A stretch of 26,402 nucleotides of DNA, taken from positions 1-26,402 of the forward strand of contig CAYYOS010000012.1 of assembly GCA_964473355.1 (NCBI GenBank), given 5' to 3'. Source of the DNA: CAYYOS01 sp964473355 (GTDB lineage: Bacteria; Pseudomonadota; Gammaproteobacteria; Burkholderiales; REEB80). Made by a program: the position numbers and the translations under genes. Below, one piece after another: positions 8,694 through 14,996 of the stretch. A model generated the notes under the pieces. The model had not been told where the DNA came from. It did no database searches and saw only the letters and a list, made by a program, of their open reading frames with translations. The number at the start of each line of letters is the position of its first letter. Position 1 is the first letter of the stretch.

Positions 8694-9766
8694 TGTATGA
8701 TTTCATGTATCGCTTGTAGCGCCGCGCCGACCGGGATAGATCTCAGGCAATCGCTTACTTTTCCTCCGCCGCAGCCGTCATTGCCACAGGGCCGGCAGGA
8801 ATATTCGGCGTTCACGATTCGGTGACGTACCTGCCAGGGCGCCCATTGCACTTCGCTGCTGGGACCAAACAACGCCACCACCGGCGTTTGGACTGCGGCG
8901 GCAATATGCATGGGTGCCGAATCAACGCCAACAAAACAGCGCGCACTAGCGCACAATGCCGCGAGCTGTTTTAAACTTAATTGGCCAGCTAAATCGACAA
9001 TCGGTTGCGCTAGCGTAGACGTTATTCGCGCGGCCATGGCAAGCTCGGCGGCATCCGGTCCTGTCGTTAAGACTATCGTATGTCCTTCTCGCTGCAGCGC
9101 TGTGACTAACTCGCTGACTTGCCCCTCCGGCCAACACTTAAACAACCAACGTGAGGTGGGGTGCAGCAGTATATAGTGTTTTGCAACCAACTTATGTTGT
9201 TCCTGCAGGTTGGTGACATGGGTTATTGCCTCGCGTCCCGCCTCCAATACTAAACGTTTTTCCGATGATAAGTCCGGGTAGACGCCGATGCGCCGCAGCG
9301 CGTCTAAATTTGTTTCGACCGTATGGCGCAGCGTGCCGCGTGGCAATTTATACAAATGACTAAAGCTAGCGCGCCACCATGCACCGCGGTTCGCTATATG
9401 TGGCGCCACGGAAAAGCGTGCACCGGCTAAGCGGGTTAGCCACGCGCCGCGTGGATGCTCGGTGGTATGGATAATTAGATCGTAATGCCGCTGGCGCAAG
9501 CTGGTTACCAAATGCCATTCACGGTGTAGCCGTGCCAATAAGTTGCGGTTTTTGTTACGCTCAATAAGGTGAATTAAACTAATCGCGGGATGGAAACTTA
9601 ACATATCCTTGGTTTCGGCATAAATTAATGCATCGATCTCCAAGTGTGGCGCACGTTTTTTGAGTATGGCGAAAATGGGCGAGGTTAATAATACATCGCC
9701 ATGGTGACGCAATTTAATCACCAATACGCGTTTAATAGTGTCTAGATCAATCGCATCAGCAAGCAT
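8690..9766 (-). CDS. waaQ: Lipopolysaccharide heptosyltransferase, GT9 (WaaQ/heptosyltransferase III type)
   Basis: A 358-residue GT9 enzyme that adds ADP-heptose to the LPS inner core. It opens with RVLVIKLRHHGDVLLTSPIF near residues 13-32; the KLRHHGDVLLT form is characteristic of WaaQ, whereas WaaC and WaaF have variants of SLGDV. The donor domain has LHPTSRWLFKCWPEGQV near 195 and the heptosyltransferase signature FVGVDSAPMHIAAAVQTPVVALFGPS near 270-297. A cysteine cluster CRPCGNDGCGG lies near the C-terminus and is seen in several family members. First gene of the four-gene minus-strand core operon. Upstream is repeat-derived DNA, and no convincing promoter could be picked. Assignment as WaaQ rather than another GT9 member is likely but rests on motif likeness. 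Confidence 0.88.
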   Translation of the reverse strand: MLADAIDLDTIKRVLVIKLRHHGDVLLTSPIFAILKKRAPHLEIDALIYAETKDMLSFHPAISLIHLIERNKNRNLLARLHREWHLVTSLRQRHYDLIIHTTEHPRGAWLTRLAGARFSVAPHIANRGAWWRASFSHLYKLPRGTLRHTVETNLDALRRIGVYPDLSSEKRLVLEAGREAITHVTNLQEQHKLVAKHYILLHPTSRWLFKCWPEGQVSELVTALQREGHTIVLTTGPDAAELAMAARITSTLAQPIVDLAGQLSLKQLAALCASARCFVGVDSAPMHIAAAVQTPVVALFGPSSEVQWAPWQVRHRIVNAEYSCRPCGNDGCGGGKVSDCLRSIPVGAALQAIHEIIQ

Positions 9767-9869
9767 GCAAGTTTGTTAAGAACAGGAGAAACCCGATTTT
9801 AAGCCAAGCACTCGCGGCTGTGGTAGTTATTCCGGCAGCTTCTAGTTGGCTATCGCTAAGTTACACACA

Positions 9870-10114
9870 GCACGAGTGAGCCGCATTGCGGGATCGGGCG
9901 TTAGTAGGGTGTAGTCACCAACACGCGTGCACGCATCGCTCAGGTCGTAAGGTAGCGGATATATAAGCCTTCTCTTACAACATCGGTCATTCCCGCGAGA
10001 ACGTTGTCACCCCCGAATGTTTTAGTCGGGGGCGCAGGCTTCTATATTAGCTTGTCGTGTAGCTCGCCGACTTCCCCTGGCTTGCTTGCGCTGCTCGGCG
10101 GTGGGGAAAGGGTT
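9870..10114. repeat. Second, rearranged copy of the dispersed repeat (inverted)
   Basis: This fills much of the 372-bp space between the waaQ-like gene and btuB. Read on the minus strand, 10106-10062 matches 4213-4257 at 43 of 45 positions. Bases 10000-9987 then repeat the TCGCGGGAATGA end of the first copy, and 9902-9886 repeat its CCCGATCCCGC motif, but in a different order. The rest (9781-9870) shows nothing recognisable. Because the pieces are shuffled and parts are missing, this copy looks decayed or composite. Confidence 0.65.
10010..10032. other. Hairpin within the repeat region
   Basis: CCCCCGA, nine loop bases, TCGGGGG: a perfect 7-bp stem. On neither strand is it followed by a T run, so it is noted as a palindrome of the repeat and not as a terminator. 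Confidence 0.5.
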
Positions 10115-10138
10115 TTAAAAATTCAAAGCCCCAGTTTC

Positions 10139-11947
10139 CTATAATTGATATCGCCAATTTAAAAACAGTGAGCGGCCTGCGGTTTGATAGCCGTGCGCGA
10201 GTTCATAGTCTTTATCCAAGGCATTTTCTAGACGTATGCCTAAGCGTTGTGCCGCGTTTAGCTGATAGTCTAAAGTCATATTGATGACGGCATAACCCGG
10301 TAATCGTACGCGATTGAAGTTCTTTACGTGGATATCATCTCGAGTACCACTTAGCAATGCCTCCGCGCCCCATCGCCAGCTACCGATTGATTTTGCTAAA
10401 CTGACGCTGCCATAAATGTCCGCCCGCCGGAGTAAACGCAAACCCGTCTGCTGGTCGCGGGCGCGCTGCCAAGTTAGATTACTTTTAAAATCGGTTTCAA
10501 GTATCCGCGTCGTATAGCTGAACTCCAGACCCTGAATGTTTGCCCTATCGATGTTGGTGGCTGTAAATTGCGGCGCGGGAAAATTAATTAAGTTAGTTAT
10601 TCGCGACCGAAAATACTGCGCTTTGAGTAACGTCGACTCATGTTGGAACTGCAAACCAAGCTCGCCACTCAAGGCTTTTTCCGGATTAAGATTGGGGTTA
10701 CCGCCAAATGGCCCGTACAATTCGTTAAAATTCGGTGCGCGAAAGGCGTTGCTTACGCTAGCGGAGGCCCGCCAAGCGGGAGACAACTGATAAGTGTAAG
10801 CGAGTAAAACGCTATTCGCCCCGCCAAAATCGGAATAGGCGTCGTGACGCACATTCCCTTGCCAGCTATGAAGCCCGTGAGTAGCGAGGTACCCCAAGGT
10901 CGCGCTCACCACGTTACGCCGCGTTTGAGAATAAAGGGAGGAGCTCTTAACAGTTTGCGCTAAATGCTCAAGGCCAAAAGTTAAGCGTCGCTCCGGACTA
11001 AACGCCATTTCGTTTAGCCACGCTATTTGTTGATTTTGTGATTCAAAGCGGCTCACTTGGGCATTATCCAAGAAACTATCCAACTTATCATTACCGACGC
11101 TCGCATTGAGGCGGGTGAGCCATTGCTCATTGATGGGATGGGCGGCGGTGAGCAAATAGCTACTTAAAGTCTGATCAGAAGAATTTTGGAAACTACCGTC
11201 AAATTCCACCTTGCTTCGGCTTTGCCAGGCGCGCAACCCTAACTCACTGCCAGCATTAAAACGGTGGTTGATGTCGGCGGAAAAACTTAAATTTCGGTAG
11301 CCATCGCGATCCAGATCCTCCGCTCGGCCAACGTATTCCGGTTTTATGCTGGAAAAACCACCGCTATCCAACCACGAAATATCGAAGCCATATCGGGTGT
11401 TGGCCTGCCCGCCGCGTACTTGCACGTCGCTGCGACGAGTTTGATAGCTGCCTAGACCTAAGCCCACGGATGCGCCAGAAGGCACGTGCGCCGATTTCGT
11501 AAATATTTGTATCACGCCGCCGATGGCTTCCGAGCCGTAAATACTGCTGACGTTGCCACGAACAACTTCAATACGCTCGATTTGCGCTAAGGAAATGTGT
11601 TCGAGCGCGGTGGTGCCGGCGGTGACCGAATTAATGCGTACGCCGTCTATTAGTACCAAAGTATGGTCGGATTCGGTGCCGCGCAAAAATAAACTGCTTT
11701 GATGTCCCGCGCCCCCCGCTTGGAAAAATTCTAAGCCCGGCTGTAGCCTTAATAGTGAGGGTAAATCGTAGGCCTGAGAGCGGGCAATGTCGGCGGCGGT
11801 GATTACCGTAGTGGGCAGAAGGGCTCGTTCGACAGGTTGTGAGATACGGCTAGCGGTGACAACAACTTCAGGCCCGACGATAACGTTTTGCGCGTGGGCA
11901 AAATTCAGCAAACCAAGAGAGACTAAGAGAGGGATAGTGGGTTTCAT
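10139..11947 (-). CDS. btuB: TonB-dependent vitamin B12 receptor BtuB
   Basis: A 602-residue outer-membrane receptor that imports cobalamin or related corrinoids using TonB energy. Residues 1-19 are a signal peptide ending LNFAHA. A TonB-box-like stretch EVVVTASR follows near residue 27, then the plug domain with DLPSLLRLQPGLEFF, LFLRGTESDHTLVLIDGVR and IERIEVVRGNVSSIYGSEAIGG (about 60-145). The remainder is a beta-barrel with many alternating aromatic strands, ending RSLFLNWRYQL. Length matches BtuB (about 600) and is short for siderophore receptors. The decisive support is the cobalamin riboswitch in its leader. No btuCDF or B12 synthesis genes are next to it within the window. Substrate could be a cobalamin precursor. 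Confidence 0.93.
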   Translation of the reverse strand: MKPTIPLLVSLGLLNFAHAQNVIVGPEVVVTASRISQPVERALLPTTVITAADIARSQAYDLPSLLRLQPGLEFFQAGGAGHQSSLFLRGTESDHTLVLIDGVRINSVTAGTTALEHISLAQIERIEVVRGNVSSIYGSEAIGGVIQIFTKSAHVPSGASVGLGLGSYQTRRSDVQVRGGQANTRYGFDISWLDSGGFSSIKPEYVGRAEDLDRDGYRNLSFSADINHRFNAGSELGLRAWQSRSKVEFDGSFQNSSDQTLSSYLLTAAHPINEQWLTRLNASVGNDKLDSFLDNAQVSRFESQNQQIAWLNEMAFSPERRLTFGLEHLAQTVKSSSLYSQTRRNVVSATLGYLATHGLHSWQGNVRHDAYSDFGGANSVLLAYTYQLSPAWRASASVSNAFRAPNFNELYGPFGGNPNLNPEKALSGELGLQFQHESTLLKAQYFRSRITNLINFPAPQFTATNIDRANIQGLEFSYTTRILETDFKSNLTWQRARDQQTGLRLLRRADIYGSVSLAKSIGSWRWGAEALLSGTRDDIHVKNFNRVRLPGYAVINMTLDYQLNAAQRLGIRLENALDKDYELAHGYQTAGRSLFLNWRYQL

Positions 11948-12077
11948 TCGTTGTTCTTATAAAAAGTGATAGACGAAGAAACACCGCAGGCGAGACGTGA
12001 GGGGTTTTAGCCTGCAAACTTAGTCAAGGCGTACCCCTGTCTGGCTTGCCGCGACCCCGCGGCGTTCCAAGTGTATA
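11948..12077 (-). promoter_or_regulatory. btuB leader between riboswitch and start codon (expression platform)
   Basis: No gene. It carries the segment between the aptamer and the btuB ATG at 11947. Complementary pairs GCAGGC/GCCTGC (about 12015 and 11985) and GGGG/CCCC could form a switchable stem. The start codon is preceded by TTATAAGAACAACGA, which has only a weak Shine-Dalgarno. There is no T run typical of an intrinsic terminator, which leans towards translational control. Confidence 0.5.
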
Positions 12078-12262
12078 TAGGCCGGTCTCCGGGCTCTTAA
12101 GATCTTTCATCGCCTTCCCATGCCTTGGGGCACAGTGGCGTTTGGATGAAAGCACACTTAATTACCGTTGCGGGGGCAGCCCAGGTATTGCGCGGTGAAG
12201 TAAGCGCTCACCTGATTCCCGTTTCACCTGGCACCCGAGATTCAAGCGCCAGACACCTATAA
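12078..12262 (-). ncRNA. Cobalamin (AdoCbl) riboswitch
   Basis: On the minus strand this leader has the class hallmarks in order: GGTGCCA with the GAAACGGGAA segment (12235-12213), the GGGCTGCCCCCGCAACGG core (about 12174-12157), the B12-box GCCACTG (12139-12133) with GGGAAGGCG (12119-12111), and the closing AGCCCGGAGACCGGCC (12095-12080). It begins 7-8 nt after a TATAAT box and ends ~130 nt before the btuB start. Binding of adenosylcobalamin is expected to lower btuB expression. The 130-nt stretch before btuB must hold the expression platform; it has complementary GGGG/CCCC and GCAGGC/GCCTGC segments, but I could not settle whether control is at transcription or translation. Confidence 0.95.
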
Positions 12263-12269
12263 GCCTTGT

Positions 12270-12275
12270 ATTATA
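12270..12275 (-). promoter_or_regulatory. -10 box of the riboswitch-btuB promoter
   Basis: A perfect TATAAT on the minus strand, placed so that transcription would begin at about base 12263, the first base of the riboswitch. No good -35 hexamer is seen at 16-18 bp. The box begins three bases after the stop codon (12279-12281) of the upstream minus-strand ORF. Confidence 0.6.
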
Positions 12276-12278
12276 TCG

Positions 12279-12602
12279 CTAAAAATTTTCTATGCGAGCT
12301 TCGAACCGGTAAATTATTAGACGGTAGAGCTTATCGCCCACCTGAATGTGGGTGGACTCCCGCCTGGCCAAGGCAAGGGCGCTACCGCCGCCGCTGGAAC
12401 GGGGCTTGAAGCCAAACTGATCCCCTTCAATTAGGCTTTTTAAAATGACTACTAGCTCCGCCTCCGGCAGGCTATTGCCCGTATTATCGATTAAAACGCA
12501 GGGCTTGCCGCGCAGCGTCACGCCCGCCAAGCGCCGGGCGTCGTCCTTTAAGGGGTTATGCTGATCAAAGGTGTCTTCGGGATCAACCAACCAGCCCATC
12601 AC
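12279..12602 (-). CDS. Hypothetical protein, 107 residues
   Basis: I do not recognise this protein. It starts at GTG 12602 (or ATG 12599) and has no membrane segment or signal peptide. It contains a hydrophobic strand KPCVLIDNTGNSL (~33-45), a helix ELVVILKSLIEGDQ, a basic glycine/serine loop FKPRSSGGGSALALARRES (~64-82) that could touch a phosphate, and a C-terminal strand RLIIYRFEARIENF. Composition is plausible for a real soluble protein and codon use resembles that of the neighbours. It lies divergently from the ZapB-like gene and directly upstream of the btuB promoter on the same strand. The ribosome binding site is weak. It may be a lineage-specific gene; a spurious ORF is not excluded. 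Confidence 0.5.
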   Translation of the reverse strand: MMGWLVDPEDTFDQHNPLKDDARRLAGVTLRGKPCVLIDNTGNSLPEAELVVILKSLIEGDQFGFKPRSSGGGSALALARRESTHIQVGDKLYRLIIYRFEARIENF

Positions 12603-12651
12603 CAGTTTTTTCCATTGTTAGCAAAATACATTTAATAACGAGCCTTATCAG

Positions 12652-12681
12652 TTGACTACTATAGATTTTTCCAATTATAGT
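12652..12681 (+). promoter_or_regulatory. Sigma-70 promoter of the ZapB-like/zapA/6S block (TTGACT-18-TATAGT)
   Basis: TTGACT at 12652-12657 and TATAGT at 12676-12681, 18 bp apart, each five of six matches to consensus. Transcription is expected 6-8 bases after the -10, at about 12687-12689, which falls on the ATG at 12688. This argues that the TTG at 12652 is the -35 box and not a start codon, and predicts a leaderless or nearly leaderless mRNA. Confidence 0.7.
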
Positions 12682-12687
12682 GTGAGC

Positions 12688-12882
12688 ATGGAAACAGCCG
12701 TCACCGAATTGGATGAGAAAATAACGCAGTTTATTCAATTGTGCCAGCAACTGCGAGCGGAAAACATTCAAATGCGGCAGAGCATCTTAAATCTTCAGGC
12801 GGAAAATAAAGATTTGCACAAAAAAATTAAAACGGCCAAAGAACAATTGCAAAGCCTGCTTGAAAAAATCCCGGCCGATTGA
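12688..12882 (+). CDS. ZapB-like small coiled-coil protein (TIGR02449-type)
   Basis: A 64-residue, highly charged protein that is almost wholly coiled coil: heptad-like repeats run through LDEKITQFIQLCQQLRAEN and LQAENKDLHKKIKTAKEQL. Small proteins of this type lie directly upstream of zapA in many non-enteric gammaproteobacteria and are thought to relate to cell division, as ZapB does. I chose ATG 12688 because a longer version from TTG 12652 would start inside the -35 box. With the promoter placed as it is, the message has little or no leader. The stop TGA at 12880-12882 lies just before the zapA ATG at 12885. Family identity is likely; function is by analogy. Confidence 0.78.
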   Translation: METAVTELDEKITQFIQLCQQLRAENIQMRQSILNLQAENKDLHKKIKTAKEQLQSLLEKIPAD

Positions 12883-12884
12883 GC

Positions 12885-13196
12885 ATGAGTAAGGGAGATA
12901 AGGGACTGGAAATTTCCATCATGGGCCGGGAATTCCGTATTGCGTGCCCGGAAAATGAGCAGGCTGCGTTATTGGAATCAGTAGCTCGGGTCGAGAAAAC
13001 CATGCGTGAAATTATTGATTCCGGCAAGGTGGTCGGTATGGAGCGGGTGGCTATGATGGCCGCTTTAAATCTTGCCCATTCCGCCTTACACTCCCCCTCG
13101 GCGAATTCTTTTGACGCCGCCGAATTTAAGCGTAGAATTAATGCTATGCAGGAACGAATTGACCAAGCCATGTCTGATCAAGACAGATTGTTTTAA
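12885..13196 (+). CDS. zapA: Cell division protein ZapA
   Basis: A 103-residue FtsZ-ring associated protein that bundles FtsZ filaments. The N-terminal globular part has the ZapA pattern EISIMGREFRIACPENEQAAL with a following helix ARVEKTMREI and the conserved region VGMERVAMMAALNLAH. The C-terminal third (AEFKRRINAMQERIDQAM) is the dimerising coiled coil. ATG 12885 is two bases after the upstream stop; TTG 12879 is an alternative start that would overlap the stop of the ZapB-like gene. It is followed immediately by 6S RNA and fau, the usual gammaproteobacterial order, which makes the call firm despite the short length. Confidence 0.92.
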   Translation: MSKGDKGLEISIMGREFRIACPENEQAALLESVARVEKTMREIIDSGKVVGMERVAMMAALNLAHSALHSPSANSFDAAEFKRRINAMQERIDQAMSDQDRLF

Positions 13197-13201
13197 GCTT
13201 G

Positions 13202-13372
13202 CTCCCTGCGGTGTTAGTCTAGGCGAAACTTTTGAACCAATATTGTAATTGAGGTTGTGGCTATTGGAATGCTGTTGTGCGTATCTATCAACGGATCTGC
13301 CTGAAGTATTCTTGCTGCGACCATCTTGAACCCTAGGTTCAAGATGTTAGCCTGACGGCATTTGCGGGGGGT
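13202..13372 (+). ncRNA. ssrS: 6S RNA (SsrS)
   Basis: A ~170-nt RNA that mimics an open promoter and holds RNA polymerase-sigma70 in stationary phase. Evidence is position, between zapA and fau as in most gammaproteobacteria, and structure. The 5' end CCCTGCGG (13204-13211) pairs with TTTGCGGGG near 13361-13369 to close the rod. In the 3' arm, 13322-13346 forms a perfect 11-bp stem with loop CTA built on CTTGAACC/GGTTCAAG, the same element as the CTTGAACC..GGTTCAAG hairpin of E. coli 6S, followed by TTAGCCTGACGGCA, like TTACAGCCTGCGGCGGCA there. A GGGGGGTTTTATTTT end looks like a termination site. Exact ends are uncertain by several bases; the large central bubble was not folded in detail. 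Confidence 0.85.
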
Positions 13373-13435
13373 TTTATTTTCTAGCGCGAGTTTTCGAGCT
13401 AGCCTCAGGGATCCAAGAATAAGAGCGGTTGCGGC

Positions 13436-14056
13436 ATAAACGTACTCTCGAAATCCAAGATACGCGCTCAACTCCGCCGGACGCGGCGGAACATCCCTCC
13501 CGTTTACCGGCGTCATGCGTCGTACCATTTAGCGCGTCAGGTCCAGCGCTCACATTTTTTTCTCAAACTAAAACACTTGGCCTTTTATCTTGCCTTTGAT
13601 GGTGAAATTGATCTCGAGCCGCTAATGCGAGACGCCATCAAAATGCATAAAGCTGCGTATCTACCGGTAGTACCTAAAAGGTTTGAAAAAAATTTAAGAT
13701 TTGGTAACGTAGCCTTAAGCGGTCAATGGCAATTTAATCGTTACGGCATTCGTGAATTTGTAACTCGTCGGCACGTACGCGCGTGGCAGTTGGACGCAAT
13801 TTTTATGCCGCTAGTGGCATTTGACGATGAAGGCTCACGATTAGGCATGGGTGCTGGCTATTATGATGTGAGCCTCGCGCATTTACGACATCGAAAATTC
13901 TGGCGTAAACCACTTTTAATAGGCGTAGCTTTCGAATGTCAAAAAGTCCGGCATATTCCCACGGAGCCATGGGATGTGGGCTTAGACGCAGTCATCACGG
14001 AAAAAAAGATTTATAGCTATACAAGCGCTGGCAAACATTTTATATCGCAAGTCTAA
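13436..14056 (+). CDS. fau: 5-formyltetrahydrofolate cyclo-ligase (start codon not standard)
   Basis: Converts 5-formyl-THF to 5,10-methenyl-THF with ATP, salvaging folate. The C-terminal half has the family signature RLGMGAGYYD and PWDVGLDAVIT; the middle has FYLAFDGEIDLEP, KRFEKNLRFG and FMPLVAFDDEG. The first usable start is TTG 13577, but that would give only 159 residues and lose the conserved basic N-terminus. The open frame continues upstream and encodes SKSKIRAQLRRTRRNIPP and HLARQVQRSHFFLKLKH, exactly what the family has. No ATG, GTG or TTG occurs in this frame between the stop at 13400-13402 and 13577. The annotated start is an ATA at 13436 with AAGAG ten bases before it, giving 206 residues, a normal length; this start is a guess. 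Co-oriented behind 6S RNA as usual. Confidence 0.85.
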   Translation: MNVLSKSKIRAQLRRTRRNIPPVYRRHASYHLARQVQRSHFFLKLKHLAFYLAFDGEIDLEPLMRDAIKMHKAAYLPVVPKRFEKNLRFGNVALSGQWQFNRYGIREFVTRRHVRAWQLDAIFMPLVAFDDEGSRLGMGAGYYDVSLAHLRHRKFWRKPLLIGVAFECQKVRHIPTEPWDVGLDAVITEKKIYSYTSAGKHFISQV

Positions 14057-14067
14057 TCTAGGAATAT

Positions 14068-14523
14068 ATGCGCTACTGGTTGATGAAATCTGAACCTTCC
14101 GACGTAAGCATCGATGACCTGGCTAAACTGCCAAAAAAAACGGTGGCATGGTACGGGGTGCGAAACTATCAGGCGCGCAATTTTATGCGCGATCAAATGA
14201 GTGTCGGCGATCAAGTATTTTTTTATCACTCCAGTTGTGCTGAGCCCGGCATTGCCGGCTTGGCCAAAGTCAGCAGTAGACCATATCCGGATGAAACTCA
14301 ATTTGATCGCAAGAGTAAATACTTTGACGCTAAAGCAACGCGCGCGGAGCCCCGTTGGTATAACGTCGATGTTAAGCTGCAAAAAAAGACTAGATTACTG
14401 AGTCTCAAAGAATTACGCAGTTACCCAGAACTAAAAAATATGCGCGTACTGCAAACGGGAAACCGTCTATCTATTACACCAGTTGACCCGCGCGAATGGG
14501 AATTTATACTAAAAATTTTATAG
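14068..14523 (+). CDS. EVE domain-containing protein (DUF55/THYN1 family)
   Basis: A 151-residue soluble protein made almost entirely of one EVE domain, a PUA-like fold that in relatives binds modified bases in nucleic acids. Family features are the opening YWLMKSEPSDVSIDDL, WYGVRNYQARNFMRDQM near 30-47, VGDQVFFYHSSCAEPGIAG near 50-68 and ARPYPD-like SRPYPDETQFD, followed by the PRWYNVDVKL strand and LKNMRVLQTGNRLSITPV. It begins 11 bp after the fau stop with TAGGA as ribosome binding site, so it is probably in the same transcript. This gene next to fau is common in gammaproteobacteria; its physiological role is not established. Confidence 0.9.
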   Translation: MRYWLMKSEPSDVSIDDLAKLPKKTVAWYGVRNYQARNFMRDQMSVGDQVFFYHSSCAEPGIAGLAKVSSRPYPDETQFDRKSKYFDAKATRAEPRWYNVDVKLQKKTRLLSLKELRSYPELKNMRVLQTGNRLSITPVDPREWEFILKIL

Positions 14524-14538
14524 TCTATTAGGACCAGC

Positions 14539-14883
14539 GTGACTTTCTCAGAATTACTACATTATTTGAATCTCCATATGCCCTTAGAAATTCTTGTTGG
14601 CGATGCGCAGGCAACGGTAGATAGCGCCCTTAAAGGCGCCCATCAAAATGAATTGGTAGGGCAAGTTATCGCCAGCATGTTTGAAAAAAGCGGGGTGGAA
14701 AATGTGCATTCCGAAATTGAGCGCGCGCGCGCAGTGGCGGCACTGGGACCGATACGCCTACGGTTTATGAAAGATGATGCGCCGGTTGAGGGTTTTCGTA
14801 TCGTCGAGAGTATTGTTCACCACATCGACGGTGCTTACAATGAAGAAGCGCTACGCTTAAAGTCGCAGGGGCGACAAGTTTAG
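14539..14883 (+). CDS. Hypothetical protein, 114 residues
   Basis: I do not recognise a family. The GTG start at 14539 follows AGGA with good spacing and lies 15 bp after the EVE gene, suggesting one operon. The product is acidic to neutral and soluble, with no signal peptide or membrane segment. The first part (FSELLHYLNLHMPLEILVGD) looks helical; the middle ELVGQVIASMFEKSG is a likely helix; the later part LGPIRLRFMKDDAPVEGFRIVESIVHH resembles a beta-alpha unit. It ends before a 113-bp spacer and the TauE permease. Codon use and operon position favour a real gene; no function is proposed. Confidence 0.65.
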   Translation: MTFSELLHYLNLHMPLEILVGDAQATVDSALKGAHQNELVGQVIASMFEKSGVENVHSEIERARAVAALGPIRLRFMKDDAPVEGFRIVESIVHHIDGAYNEEALRLKSQGRQV

Positions 14884-14996
14884 ACGAGCTTAGCAATCTT
14901 TCGGGCCACCTCAGGCAGCGAGCGCGATTGCACTCTCATTCTTCAAAATTTCACAACACGTTAGCTAGTTAAGCAATGTTGACATAAGCGTTCTAC

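Noticed and set aside
12583..12771. Minus-strand frame of 62 residues over the ZapB-like promoter
   Set aside because: It is antisense to the promoter and to the coiled-coil gene, which has better support.
13214..13528. Minus-strand frame of 104 residues
   Set aside because: It is antisense to 6S RNA and the fau N-terminus, both of which have independent support.
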